NCBI RefSeq assembly: GCF_021491915.1
Contig: NZ_CP090836.1
Location: 124,001-188,000, forward strand
Direction of reading: 5' to 3'
From: Paracoccus everestensis
GTDB lineage: Bacteria > Pseudomonadota > Alphaproteobacteria > Rhodobacterales > Rhodobacteraceae
Length of the DNA: 64,000 nt
Part shown: positions 18,111 to 26,682 of the stretch, one piece after another
Layout: each line of letters opens with the position of its first letter
How positions within the stretch are numbered: the stretch's first letter is position 1
Program-made: the position numbers and the translations under genes
The notes under the pieces: generated by a model
Seen by the model: only the letters and a program-made list of their open reading frames with translations
What the model was told of the DNA's origin: nothing
The model's database searches: none

Positions 18111-19184
18111 TCAGCTTCTGGCGTGGCGGAAAGGCCAGACCAGGAAATACTTGCGGATGTTGTCATAGATCTTGGCCAGGCCCAGCGGCTCCAGCAGCAA
18201 AAAGCCGATGATCATGGCGCCGTAGATCATCAGGGGCAGGTGCGACAGGAAGTTCTGGCTGACCGGCACCCAGCCATTCGCGGCAAGACCGGATATGATA
18301 TTCGTCAGGAAGATCGGCGCCAGCAGCACGAAGCCCGCGCCGAGCCAGGAACCGATCACCGACCCCAGGCCGCCCACCAGCACCATGGCGACAAGCTGGA
18401 TCGAGACGTTGAAGCCGAACTGTTCCGGCGTCACCGCGCGATAAAAGCAGAAGGCTAGGATCGCGCCCGTCACCCCGCCCATGAACGAGGACGTGAAGAA
18501 AGCCATCAGCTTGGTCCTGAACGGATCGACCCCGATCACGGCGGCGGCGAAATCCTTGTCGCGGATCGCCACAAGGGCGCGCCCGAACGAGGTCCGCTTG
18601 ACGTTCATGAAGAACACCGTCAGCAGCACCGCCCAGCCAAGCGCCAGCCAGTAGCGCGAGGCGAGGCTTTCTATGGGGAAGAACAGGAAGCTGACCGCAG
18701 GCGTGCGCAGCGTGGCGTGGGCACCGCCTGAAATGGCAGGCACGTTCACCACGACCCAATCGACCAGATACTGCATCGCCAGCGTTGCCATGACCAGGTA
18801 AAGCCCCTTCACCCGCAGCGCGGCCCCCCCGAAGATCGCGCCGATCACCGCCGAGATCAGCCCGGACAGCAGCAACGCCAGTTCGAAGGGGATGCCCGCG
18901 CGGACCAGGTGGATGGATGCATAGGCGCCGATCGCCATCACGGCGGCAAAGCCGAAATGCAACTGCCCCGCCAGACCCATTAGCAGCGTCAGCGACAGCG
19001 CGGCGGCCGACCAGATCACCCAAGGCAGCACATAGCTGCCCAGATACAAGGGCGAGACATAAAGCGGCGCCAGCAGCGCCAGCACCAGAAGCCCGATCAC
19101 CAACCAGCGGTCCGTGGGGATCTTCCACAGTTTGCGGTCGGCCTCGTAGCTGGTGTGATACGTCCCCGAGAGGCGATAGAACAT
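18111..19184 (-). CDS. livM: Branched-chain-type ABC transporter permease (LivM-like)
   Basis: 357 aa with about nine to ten hydrophobic segments. The family motif GLAGQLHFGFAAVMAIGAYASIHLVRAGIPF and the cytoplasmic coupling loop SFGRALVAIRDKDFAAAVIGVDPFRTKLMAFF (the EAA-like loop of LivM) are clear. It ends with a basic FRHARS tail. Immediately downstream of livH (four bases) and upstream of the binding protein. Confidence 0.92.
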   Translation of the reverse strand: MFYRLSGTYHTSYEADRKLWKIPTDRWLVIGLLVLALLAPLYVSPLYLGSYVLPWVIWSAAALSLTLLMGLAGQLHFGFAAVMAIGAYASIHLVRAGIPFELALLLSGLISAVIGAIFGGAALRVKGLYLVMATLAMQYLVDWVVVNVPAISGGAHATLRTPAVSFLFFPIESLASRYWLALGWAVLLTVFFMNVKRTSFGRALVAIRDKDFAAAVIGVDPFRTKLMAFFTSSFMGGVTGAILAFCFYRAVTPEQFGFNVSIQLVAMVLVGGLGSVIGSWLGAGFVLLAPIFLTNIISGLAANGWVPVSQNFLSHLPLMIYGAMIIGFLLLEPLGLAKIYDNIRKYFLVWPFRHARS

Positions 19185-19188
19185 GGCC

Positions 19189-20067
19189 TTAGATCCTCTC
19201 GATGTCTTCGCGGCCGAATATGCCGAAGGGGCGGACCATGATGGTCAGCAGGATGATCAGCGAGGTGACGACATCGCGCGTCGATCCGCCCGCGATGCTG
19301 TCCAGATAGCCGGGGATCACCGTGCCCAGCACGCCCACCAGGATGCCGCCCACGACGACGCCCGGAACCGAATCCACGCCGCCCAGGATCACGACGGCCA
19401 CAGCCGGGAACAGCAGCGTGGACAGCGTCCAGTCCACCCCCTGCGACGATCCCCACAGCGCGCCCGCGACCACGGCGGCGATGCCCGCCAGGCCCCAGGA
19501 AATGCCGATGGCGCGCTCCACGGAAATGCCCACGGCCCAGCTTGACACATGGTCGTCCGACACGGCGCGCAGCTTGGTGCCCGTCCGGGTGCGGAAGAAC
19601 AGCAGCGAGGCGCCGACCAGCAGCAGCGCGATGATGCCGCCGTAAAGCGAGGTGCGGTTGATGAACACGTCGCCGATGATGATGGGGGCGAAGCCGATGC
19701 CCAGGTCGATGGGCTTGGGCGCCGATCCCAAGATGCCCGGCACCATGCCGCGCAGCAGGATTTCAAGGCCCAGCGTCAGCATCACCACCATGATGACCGG
19801 CTGGCCCACCATGCGGCGCAGCAGCAGCCGTTCGACCACAAGGCCGAAGCCGAACATGATCGCGGCGGCAATGGGAATGGCGATCCAGACGTTCAGTCCC
19901 CAGGCCATGACCATCCAGACCGCATAGCCCGCCGTCATCACCAGGGCGCCCTGCGCCAGGTTCGGCACGCCCGCGGATTTGTAGATCAGCACGAAGCCCA
20001 GGGCGACCAGCGAATACATCAGCCCGGTCAGCGCGCCGGAGATAAGCAGTTCCAGGAAATAAGCCAT
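19189..20067 (-). CDS. livH: Branched-chain-type ABC transporter permease (LivH-like)
   Basis: 292 aa. It begins with the LivH signature LLISGALTGLMYSLVALGFVLIYKSAGVPNLAQGALVM and contains RMVGQPVIMVVMLTLGLEILLRG and the coupling loop VSDDHVSSWAVGISVERAIGISWGLAG. It directly follows the long acyl-CoA synthetase gene with no gap. Works with LivM to form the transmembrane channel. Confidence 0.92.
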   Translation of the reverse strand: MAYFLELLISGALTGLMYSLVALGFVLIYKSAGVPNLAQGALVMTAGYAVWMVMAWGLNVWIAIPIAAAIMFGFGLVVERLLLRRMVGQPVIMVVMLTLGLEILLRGMVPGILGSAPKPIDLGIGFAPIIIGDVFINRTSLYGGIIALLLVGASLLFFRTRTGTKLRAVSDDHVSSWAVGISVERAIGISWGLAGIAAVVAGALWGSSQGVDWTLSTLLFPAVAVVILGGVDSVPGVVVGGILVGVLGTVIPGYLDSIAGGSTRDVVTSLIILLTIMVRPFGIFGREDIERI

Positions 20068-22017
20068 TCAACCGGCCCCCTTCACGTCGGACAGCCGCAG
20101 TTCCCGGTCCAAGGATCCGGTCTGGCCGTTTTCATAGGTGATCCGCGCCTTGAAATCGATCTTGTCATGGCCCGCGTTCAACGCCTCGATGATCGGGCCA
20201 TAGCGGTCGTCGATCACGTTGCGCTTGAGCTTGCGGGTCCGCGTGACCTCTCCGTCGTCGGGGTCGAATTCCTTGTGCAGGTTGACAAAGCGGTCGATGG
20301 ACAGCCCATGCGGCAGATGCGCGTTCACCGCCGCGATCTCGCCCGAAATCAGGTCATAGATGCGCGGCTGCTGGGACAGTTCGGCATAGGAGGTATAAGG
20401 CACGCCATGTTCCTGCGCCCATTGGCCCACCGCCTGAAAGTCGATGCAGACGATCGCCACCAGCATGTCGCGGCCCTGGCCGATGACCGCGGCGTCCTTG
20501 ATATAGGCGGAAAATTTCAGCCGGTTCTCGATATAGGTGGCGATGAAGCGGGTGCCGTCGCGTTTCTCGACCACCTCGGACACGCGGCCCAGGACGACCA
20601 GCTGCCCGTCGGGTTCGATCTGGCCCGCGTCGCCCGTGTGCAGCCAGCCGTCCTGCAAGGCCTCGGCGCTGGCCTTGGGGTTCTGGAAGTAGCCGTCGAA
20701 GATGTTGTCGCCGCGCAGCAGGATCTCGCCATGCTCGTCGATCTTCATTTCCACGCCCGGGAAGGGGCGGCCGACCGTGGTCAGCGAGATGTCCTCGGGC
20801 TTTTGCGCCACGGCCAGGGCGCAGTTTTCCGTCTGGCCATAGAACTGGCGCAGGTTCAACCCGATGGCGCGGAACCACAGGAACACATCCTCGCCAATGG
20901 CCTCGCCCGCCGTATAGGCACGCTTGACGCGGCCCAGGCCAAGCTGGTCGCGGATCGGGCCATAGATCAGCCATTCGCCCAGGAAACGCGACAAGCCGGC
21001 GCCCCCAGGCTTGCCGTCCAGGCGCGCGCGTTCGGCAGCCATCGCGCGGGGCATGAAATAGTCATACAGCCGCCGCTTGATCCCGGTGGTTTCCGCGATC
21101 CCCACCTGCACGCGGGTCAGCATGGCCGACCAGGCGCGGGGGGATGCAAAATACAGCGTCGGCGCCATTTCCCGCAGGTCGTGCAACGCCGTTTCGTTCG
21201 CTTCGGGGATGTTGACGGTAAAGCGCAACTCCATCGCCGCGCCGATGGAAAAGATGAAATCGCCGACCCAGGCCATCGGCAGATACGCCATGTGAACCTC
21301 GCCCGCGCCGAAATATCCGGCGGCGGCGGCATTGCGGACGCCCGACAGGATATGGCCGTGCTTCAACGGAATGCCCTTGGGCGCGCCGGTGGTGCCGGAC
21401 GAATGCATCAGGACCACGATGTCGTGGATGGTGGAACGCGCGATCAGGGACTTGGCAAGGTTCGGATCGGCAGCCAGACGCGCGGCACCCTCGGCCCGGA
21501 TGGCGTCGAAACCGGCCACGCCTTCCGGTTCCTGCCCCGCCAGCCCGCGCGGATCGTCATAGATGATCAGGCCCAGATGCGTCCAGCGGCCCCTGGCCTC
21601 CAGCATCTTGTCCACCTGCTCCTGGTCCTCGGCCACGGCCACGCGGATATCCTCGCGCTCCATCTGCGCGGCCAGTTCCTCGGTCGGCGCATCGGCATAG
21701 GCGGGGGACGGGATCGCCCGCAGGCAGGCCGCACCCAGCATCGCGAAATAGAGGTTGGGCCGGTTGTCGCCGATCACCATGACCACGTCGCCGGGCTTCA
21801 CGCCGCGCGCTTCAAGGCCTGCCGCGAATTCCACCACGGCGCGCAGATAGTCGGCCCAGGTATATTCCTGCCAGATGCCGTGGTCGCGTTCGCGCATGGC
21901 GACCTGGCTCGGAACCTCGGCCGCGTTTCGGGCCAGGCGCGCCAGGATCGTGTCGTCAGACCGCCAGTTCGGATGCAGCGCCTGGGCCTGCGCCATGTTC
22001 ACGGGATCATGCTGCAT
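20068..22017 (-). CDS. Long-chain-type acyl-CoA synthetase (AMP-binding) inside Liv operon
   Basis: About 649 aa from ATG 22017, which overlaps the end of livG by 11 bases; ATG 21996 is an alternative. The AMP-binding core VLMHSSGTTGAPKGIPLKHG is followed by LPMAWVGDFIFSIGA, FYGQTENCALAVAQ, LLRGDNIFDGYFQNP and DGWLHTGDAGQIEPDGQLVVLGRVSEVV, the motifs of the FadD15/long-chain ACS branch. Insertion of such a gene between livG and livH recurs in alphaproteobacterial acid-uptake operons. It probably activates the imported acid, in addition to the PaaK-like ligase at the operon end. Confidence 0.9.
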   Translation of the reverse strand: MQHDPVNMAQAQALHPNWRSDDTILARLARNAAEVPSQVAMRERDHGIWQEYTWADYLRAVVEFAAGLEARGVKPGDVVMVIGDNRPNLYFAMLGAACLRAIPSPAYADAPTEELAAQMEREDIRVAVAEDQEQVDKMLEARGRWTHLGLIIYDDPRGLAGQEPEGVAGFDAIRAEGAARLAADPNLAKSLIARSTIHDIVVLMHSSGTTGAPKGIPLKHGHILSGVRNAAAAGYFGAGEVHMAYLPMAWVGDFIFSIGAAMELRFTVNIPEANETALHDLREMAPTLYFASPRAWSAMLTRVQVGIAETTGIKRRLYDYFMPRAMAAERARLDGKPGGAGLSRFLGEWLIYGPIRDQLGLGRVKRAYTAGEAIGEDVFLWFRAIGLNLRQFYGQTENCALAVAQKPEDISLTTVGRPFPGVEMKIDEHGEILLRGDNIFDGYFQNPKASAEALQDGWLHTGDAGQIEPDGQLVVLGRVSEVVEKRDGTRFIATYIENRLKFSAYIKDAAVIGQGRDMLVAIVCIDFQAVGQWAQEHGVPYTSYAELSQQPRIYDLISGEIAAVNAHLPHGLSIDRFVNLHKEFDPDDGEVTRTRKLKRNVIDDRYGPIIEALNAGHDKIDFKARITYENGQTGSLDRELRLSDVKGAG

Positions 22018-22789
22018 GGCGGGGCTTTCCGATATAGGCCTCGACCACGCGGGGATCGGCAATGGCCTCGCGCGCCGGTCCCTGGGCGATTTCCTGGCCG
22101 TTATTCAGCACCAGAACCCGGTCGCAAAGTGCGGTCACGACATCCATGTGATGTTCGATGATCAGCACGGTCAGGCCCAGGGCCTCCTGGGCATCCAGGA
22201 TGAAGCGGACCATGTATTCCTTTTCTTCCTGGTTCATCCCCGCCATCGGCTCGTCCAGGACCAGCAGCTTGGGTTCGGCGCACAGCGCCCGGGCCAGTTC
22301 CACCCGCTTTTGCAGGCCCAAAGGGATGACATCGACGTGTTCGTCGCGCGCGGGCGCCAGTTGCAGAAGGTCGATCACCTCCTCGACATGGCGGCGGTGG
22401 GCGACTTCCTCCTTGCGCGCCCACCAGGGATAGAAGAACGAGGCCAGCGGATTGGGCTTCATGAAGATGTGCCGGCCCATCAGGATGTTGTCCAGGACCG
22501 ACATCCCGTGGAACAGCGCGACGTTCTGGAAGGTGCGCGCCACGCCCATGGACGCGATGCGGAACGGCTTCAGCCCGTTGATCTGCTGGCCGTCCAGCGT
22601 GATGCGGCCTTCCTGCGGCGGATAGAAGCCGGTGATGGCATTGACCAGCGTGGTCTTGCCGGACCCATTGGGGCCGACCAGCCCGAAGATCTCGCCCCGG
22701 TTCACGGCGACCGAGACATTCTTCAGCGCGACCACCCCGCCGAACCGGCGGACGATGTTGTCGCAGACAAGGGTGTGATCGCCGCTCAT
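22007..22789 (-). CDS. livG: Branched-chain-type ABC transporter ATP-binding protein (LivG-like)
   Basis: 260 aa. Walker A GPNGSGKTTLVNAITG, the LivG-type ARTFQNVALFHGMSVLDNILMGRH, Walker B KLLVLDEPMAGMNQEEKEYM and the C-terminal AQGPAREAIADPRVVEAYIG tail are present. The ABC signature is modified: the usual L-S-G-G is replaced here by PLGLQKRVELARALC, where PLGLQKR takes the LSxGxQQR position. This variant is seen in LivG relatives tied to acyl-CoA ligases. First gene of the operon, divergent from the LysR gene. Confidence 0.9.
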   Translation of the reverse strand: MSGDHTLVCDNIVRRFGGVVALKNVSVAVNRGEIFGLVGPNGSGKTTLVNAITGFYPPQEGRITLDGQQINGLKPFRIASMGVARTFQNVALFHGMSVLDNILMGRHIFMKPNPLASFFYPWWARKEEVAHRRHVEEVIDLLQLAPARDEHVDVIPLGLQKRVELARALCAEPKLLVLDEPMAGMNQEEKEYMVRFILDAQEALGLTVLIIEHHMDVVTALCDRVLVLNNGQEIAQGPAREAIADPRVVEAYIGKPRHAA

Positions 22790-22885
22790 GCGGGCGGGCG
22801 TCCGTTCAGTCCGCGCATAGCCTGTCCTCCCAAACAGTCCTGCAGACCGGTTCCTCCTCCGGTCTTGGATCAGGAAAGGCTATCA

Positions 22886-22910
22886 TCGGTTTGGTTTTTG
22901 GGTAAACCGA
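22886..22910. promoter_or_regulatory. LysR-type operator, TCGGTTT-N11-AAACCGA
   Basis: A perfect inverted repeat with seven-base arms around an eleven-base centre fits the LysR-family T-N11-A rule exactly. It lies in the 154-base gap between livG (start 22789) and the lysR gene (start 22944), 33 bases from the latter, where a LysR protein would control both directions. Binding by the adjacent regulator is inferred. Confidence 0.65.
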
Positions 22911-22943
22911 AAAGAATGGCAAAACTGTTTCGGGATTCTTGAA

Positions 22944-23864
22944 GTGCATCCGAATCTGGTCGATCACCTGCGGGCCTTTTGCGCCATCGCCGACCATGGC
23001 AGCCTGACCGCAGCAGCCAGGGAATTGCGGCGGCCGATCTCCTCGGTCAGCTATTCTCTGGCGCAACTGGAACAACAATGCGGCTTTCCGCTGCTGGGGC
23101 GCGGCACCAACCGGGCCGAGCTGACGGAACGCGGCCGCGTGCTGCTGGCCGAAGCGCGCAGCGTCGTGGACCGCGCCCGCAGTTTCACCACCCACGCCGA
23201 GTCGCTGGAAAAGGGCGAGGAAACGCGTCTGCGGGTCTTGGTCGATGTGCTGTTTCCCCGCGCGGACCTGAACGACGCGCTGCGCGCCTTTGCGACGCAT
23301 CATCCCCATGCCCAGTTCCAGTTCTTCAATTCGTCGCTGGCGACGCTGTGGGACGACCTGCGGGACGGCAATGTCGATTTCGCCCTGACGCTGGCCGCCG
23401 CGATCCCGTCCGACATCGCCGCCCGCCACCTGGGAACCGAAACCCTGGGTCCGGTCTGCGCGGCGGGACATCGGCTGGCGGGATTGCCGCAGCCCCTAGC
23501 CATGCGCGCCTTCGACCGGGAACGGCAGATATACTATGTCGGATCCCCGCAGATCGACATGGAAAGGGTGGGGCGGCTGTTTTCGACGGATGTCTGGACG
23601 GTGAACGACGTGGAATCCATCAAGTCGATGGTCACGGCGGGCCTTGGCTGGTGCTTTTCCGCCAGCCGCACCTTCGAGGCCGAAATCGCCCGGGGCGAGG
23701 TCGTGGCCCTGACCTGCGAGGATATGCAGTTCCACCCTGTCCGCACCGTTGTCGTGGCCTGGCCCGCGCATCGCAGGCCCGGCCCCCTGGGCAGGCGGAT
23801 GGTGCAGGCCCTGGCCGATCAGTTCGGCCAGGACACCGTGGATATCAGGCCAGAAGCCCGGTAA
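22944..23864 (+). CDS. LysR-family transcriptional regulator
   Basis: 306 aa, GTG start. The N-terminal helix-turn-helix reads LVDHLRAFCAIADHGSLTAAARELRRPISSVSYSLAQLEQQCGFPLLGRGTNRAELTERG, standard for LysR. The remaining ~210 residues form the periplasmic-binding-like effector domain. Divergent from the Liv/CoA-ligase operon with a T-N11-A palindrome between, so it very likely regulates that operon in response to the imported acid. Its last 20 bases overlap the 3' end of the convergent haem peroxidase gene. Confidence 0.9.
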   Translation: MHPNLVDHLRAFCAIADHGSLTAAARELRRPISSVSYSLAQLEQQCGFPLLGRGTNRAELTERGRVLLAEARSVVDRARSFTTHAESLEKGEETRLRVLVDVLFPRADLNDALRAFATHHPHAQFQFFNSSLATLWDDLRDGNVDFALTLAAAIPSDIAARHLGTETLGPVCAAGHRLAGLPQPLAMRAFDRERQIYYVGSPQIDMERVGRLFSTDVWTVNDVESIKSMVTAGLGWCFSASRTFEAEIARGEVVALTCEDMQFHPVRTVVVAWPAHRRPGPLGRRMVQALADQFGQDTVDIRPEAR

Positions 23865-25644
23865 ACCGCAGCATCGCCTTGAGGCTGTCGATGGGCTGCG
23901 AGGGCTGGAACAGATGCGGCGACCAGCGGTGCCCGCCGATCTTGGCGTTCCAGTATGAACCGGCGTCGTTGACGACCAGCCCGATCAGCGTGTTGGCGAC
24001 CAGGTGGCTGCCCAGGGCGCCAAGGTGGTTGCCGCCGACCTGTTCGGCTTCGCGCAGCACATAGAACCACACGGGCGTGGCGGCATCCAGGCCGGGGGCG
24101 GTCAGGAAATCGCGCCCTTCGGATACCTGTTCCGGTGTCAGCACGGGAATCGGGCGGTAAAGGCCGGTCGCATTGATCGCCTCGATCACCCCTTGGGCCG
24201 AGGGGATGTTCAGCCGGTATCCGCGCCGCAGGTTGCGGCTGGCAAGGCGCTTCATCACCGCAGGGTCGGCGGGCTGGTTGATCATGTCATCTAGCGGCGG
24301 GGCCAGATGCGTGTCGATCCTGCGGGCCGAGCGCAGCGGCGTTTCGGCATGGACGAAACGGTCCCATTCGATCACCCAGTTGCCGGGCAGGGACGTCTTG
24401 GGATCGGCGGTCAGGGGCGAGGGCATCTTGCCGCTGCCGGTGAACTGGAACAACTGGACAAAGCTGGCAAAGGGCGCGATTTGCCCCGACCCCGCCACGG
24501 CCCGCCCGAAGAAGCGGTTGTGGTCATAGCCGCCGCGCACCATCGAATGTCCGAAGCGGAAGCCCGCCACGGAAAATTCCAGCGGCATCGGCATCTTGGC
24601 GGGATCCGCAGGCGGATTGTCCGCTAGGAATTCCGCATAAAGCGGGGCGCCGGTTGCCAGAACCTCGTCCACCACATCACCCGCGCAGATCGACGGCAGA
24701 AAGGCGTTCAGCACCAGCCACTGGTAATGAAAGCGGGTCAGGCGGCGGGCTTCCTCGAAATCGTTGCCAAGGTCGACCATCCGGTTGTGCAGGCGCAGAA
24801 AGGCCACGTGCAGCTGAGCCACCAGCAGGTTTTCGTCGTTCCGCCCGTCGCCGATGATGGCGCGTGTGCGGATCGGCCCGTCGGCATCGACGAAATTGGC
24901 GCGCAGATCCGCCGGCAGGGCGTTTAGTTCCGCCGCCGTGATATCGCCCCGGTCCATCAGGAAGCCCAGCCGCAGCAGGTCGGCGGCAGGATCGGCGGGC
25001 AGGGGCGGGCGCCCATCGCCGGAATCGGCGGTCACGCCCAGGCGCATCTTGTCGGTAAAGGTCGGATGGCGCATCAGCCCCGCCAGCTTGGTGGCAAAGG
25101 CCCCCTGACCCGGCGAATCGCCGTAAAGGCTGTCCAGCGCCAGCGTCCCTTCGCGCAGGTTGTCCAACTTGTCCTCGACCTGGACACGGTCCATGGGGGC
25201 GATGTCGCCTGCGATTTCCGAAATGGTCGCGACCTCCCGGTCGGTGTTTGCGGTGATGTCGTGGTCGATGAACTGGCCGAAATAGGTCAGGATCGGCGCC
25301 AGCGAAGCGTCTCCGGGGCCTGTGACCTCGGTGGCCATGCTGTCGGCAAGCTGGTCCAGGGCTGCCAGCGTGGCGGGGCTTTCGGGCAGGCCGGGCGCGT
25401 CGCGGAACAGATATCGGAAAGCCCCCGGCGCGGTGGACATGGACCGCAGGCTGCCCGCCTCCGGTCCAAGATCGGTCGCACCGTCCACCACGGCGGACAA
25501 GGGCTTTACATCCAGGCGTTCCAGTTGGGCGGCGGGGTTTTCCAGGACCGCCGCGCCGCCGGCACGGTCGGCTTCAAGGGCGGCAGGCTGCGGGACGGCG
25601 GCATCTTGGACGATCCGCGTTCCGTGGCTGAGCGAGAACAGCAT
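23845..25644 (-). CDS. Animal-type haem peroxidase
   Basis: 599 aa from ATG 25644 (ATG 25698 would add 18 residues). The family hallmarks of myeloperoxidase-type enzymes are complete. The distal site is YFGQFIDHDIT, with the catalytic His at about residue 128 and the haem-linking Asp at 127. GDGRNDENLLVAQLHVAFLRLHNRM supplies the catalytic Arg (~268) and the second haem-linking Glu (~271). The proximal ligand His (~366) lies in GFRFGHSMVRGGYDHNRFF. Members oxidise halides or phenolic substrates with hydrogen peroxide. There is no Sec or Tat signal peptide, so export, if any, would need another route such as type I secretion. No secretion genes are adjacent. Transcribed alone, with two inverted repeats upstream. 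Confidence 0.9.
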   Translation of the reverse strand: MLFSLSHGTRIVQDAAVPQPAALEADRAGGAAVLENPAAQLERLDVKPLSAVVDGATDLGPEAGSLRSMSTAPGAFRYLFRDAPGLPESPATLAALDQLADSMATEVTGPGDASLAPILTYFGQFIDHDITANTDREVATISEIAGDIAPMDRVQVEDKLDNLREGTLALDSLYGDSPGQGAFATKLAGLMRHPTFTDKMRLGVTADSGDGRPPLPADPAADLLRLGFLMDRGDITAAELNALPADLRANFVDADGPIRTRAIIGDGRNDENLLVAQLHVAFLRLHNRMVDLGNDFEEARRLTRFHYQWLVLNAFLPSICAGDVVDEVLATGAPLYAEFLADNPPADPAKMPMPLEFSVAGFRFGHSMVRGGYDHNRFFGRAVAGSGQIAPFASFVQLFQFTGSGKMPSPLTADPKTSLPGNWVIEWDRFVHAETPLRSARRIDTHLAPPLDDMINQPADPAVMKRLASRNLRRGYRLNIPSAQGVIEAINATGLYRPIPVLTPEQVSEGRDFLTAPGLDAATPVWFYVLREAEQVGGNHLGALGSHLVANTLIGLVVNDAGSYWNAKIGGHRWSPHLFQPSQPIDSLKAMLRFTGLLA

Positions 25645-25752
25645 CTTGAACTCCAGGCAATCGTGATCACACCGGCGCAAAGGCTTTGCACCGAACATAA
25701 GGGCCGCGGCAGTGCTGCGGTTTGACGGGATATTCAGGAGGTGTTTTGTTTC

Positions 25753-25776
25753 AACCCGGAAAGACTATCCCGGGTT
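25753..25776. repeat. Inverted repeat AACCCGG-N10-CCGGGTT upstream of haem peroxidase
   Basis: Seven-base perfect arms (25753–25759 and 25770–25776) around a ten-base spacer, about 110 bases upstream of the peroxidase start. No T-run follows on either strand, so an operator or leader hairpin is more likely than a terminator. The flanks are AT-rich. Confidence 0.4.
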
Positions 25777-25821
25777 AAATTAATAACATTAAACTTTATT
25801 TAAATCTACGAATAAATGATC

Positions 25822-25853
25822 AGAATATATCGCCCGTGAAGACGATATATTCT
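25822..25853. repeat. Inverted repeat AGAATATATCG-N10-CGATATATTCT
   Basis: Eleven-base perfect arms around a ten-base centre, lying between the end of the SDR gene (25900) and the peroxidase promoter. The arms are AT-rich in a GC-rich genome and the centre is 73 bases (about seven helical turns) from the centre of the neighbouring inverted repeat. It is a candidate binding site for a dimeric regulator of the peroxidase; read-through terminator function for the SDR operon is less likely because no U-run follows. Confidence 0.5.
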
Positions 25854-25899
25854 ATATTACTTTTTGAATAATTTCAGGCGCTTCCGATATGCGGCAGGT

Positions 25900-26682
25900 T
25901 CATACCGCGCGCGTTGTCCCATCCTCGCGTCGCAGGGCAGGCAGGCCAACGCCCGTCGCGTCGAACCCGCCATCCACGGCCAGGGTCTGGCCGCTGACAA
26001 AGCTGGCCTTGTCGGAACACAGGAAGACGATGGCCTCGGCGATTTCCCGCGCCTCGCCATAGCGGTTCAACGGAATGGCGTCGTAATAGGCGCTGATGAT
26101 TTCGGGCGCGTGGACCGCCATGGCCAGCTTGGTCCTGACCGGGCCGGGGGCCACGCAGTTGACGCGGATGCCCTGTTCGCCCAGTTCGGCCGCGAATTGC
26201 TTGGTCAGGTGGATCACCGCGGCCTTCGACGTGCCATAGGCCACCCGCAGCGTGGAGGCGCGCAGCCCCGAAATCGAGGCGATGTTGACAATGGCCCCCC
26301 GGGTTTTCGTCAGTTCCGGGATCGCCGCCTGGGTGCAAAGGAACACCCCGTCCAGGTTCGTGGCCATGACCTCGCGCCATTGTTCGAAGGTGGTCTGGTT
26401 CGCGCGGGAAAACAGCGCGACGCCCGCGTTGTTGACCAGGGCATCGACGCGGCCCCATTGGCCGACAACCGTGCGGATCACGCCATCGACGCTTTGCGGG
26501 TCGGAAATGTCGGCTTCGACCGGCAGGACGTTGTCCATGGGGTCGCAGGTGCGGTGCAGTTCCTCGGCATCGCGGTCAACAACGGCGACGCGCCAGCCCT
26601 GTTCCAGGAAAATCTCGGTCGCGGCCAGGCCGATGCCCCGGCAGCCTCCGGTCACGATGGCGACTTTGGCGTCCTGCGTCAT
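25900..26682 (-). CDS. SDR-family NAD(P)-dependent dehydrogenase
   Basis: 260 aa classical short-chain dehydrogenase. The cofactor site is VTGGCRGIGLAA (TGxxxGxG) and the following Asp in VAVVDRD favours NAD(H). The structural motif NNAGVA, the catalytic Ser in ASISGL and the YGTSKAA pair (YxxxK) are intact. The C-terminal SGQTLAVDGGF is standard. Last gene of a seven-gene operon; its ATG overlaps the stop of the PPC-domain gene (ATGA). It probably oxidises a hydroxyacyl or alcohol intermediate of the pathway served by the CoA ligase and thiolase. Confidence 0.9.
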   Translation of the reverse strand: MTQDAKVAIVTGGCRGIGLAATEIFLEQGWRVAVVDRDAEELHRTCDPMDNVLPVEADISDPQSVDGVIRTVVGQWGRVDALVNNAGVALFSRANQTTFEQWREVMATNLDGVFLCTQAAIPELTKTRGAIVNIASISGLRASTLRVAYGTSKAAVIHLTKQFAAELGEQGIRVNCVAPGPVRTKLAMAVHAPEIISAYYDAIPLNRYGEAREIAEAIVFLCSDKASFVSGQTLAVDGGFDATGVGLPALRREDGTTRAV

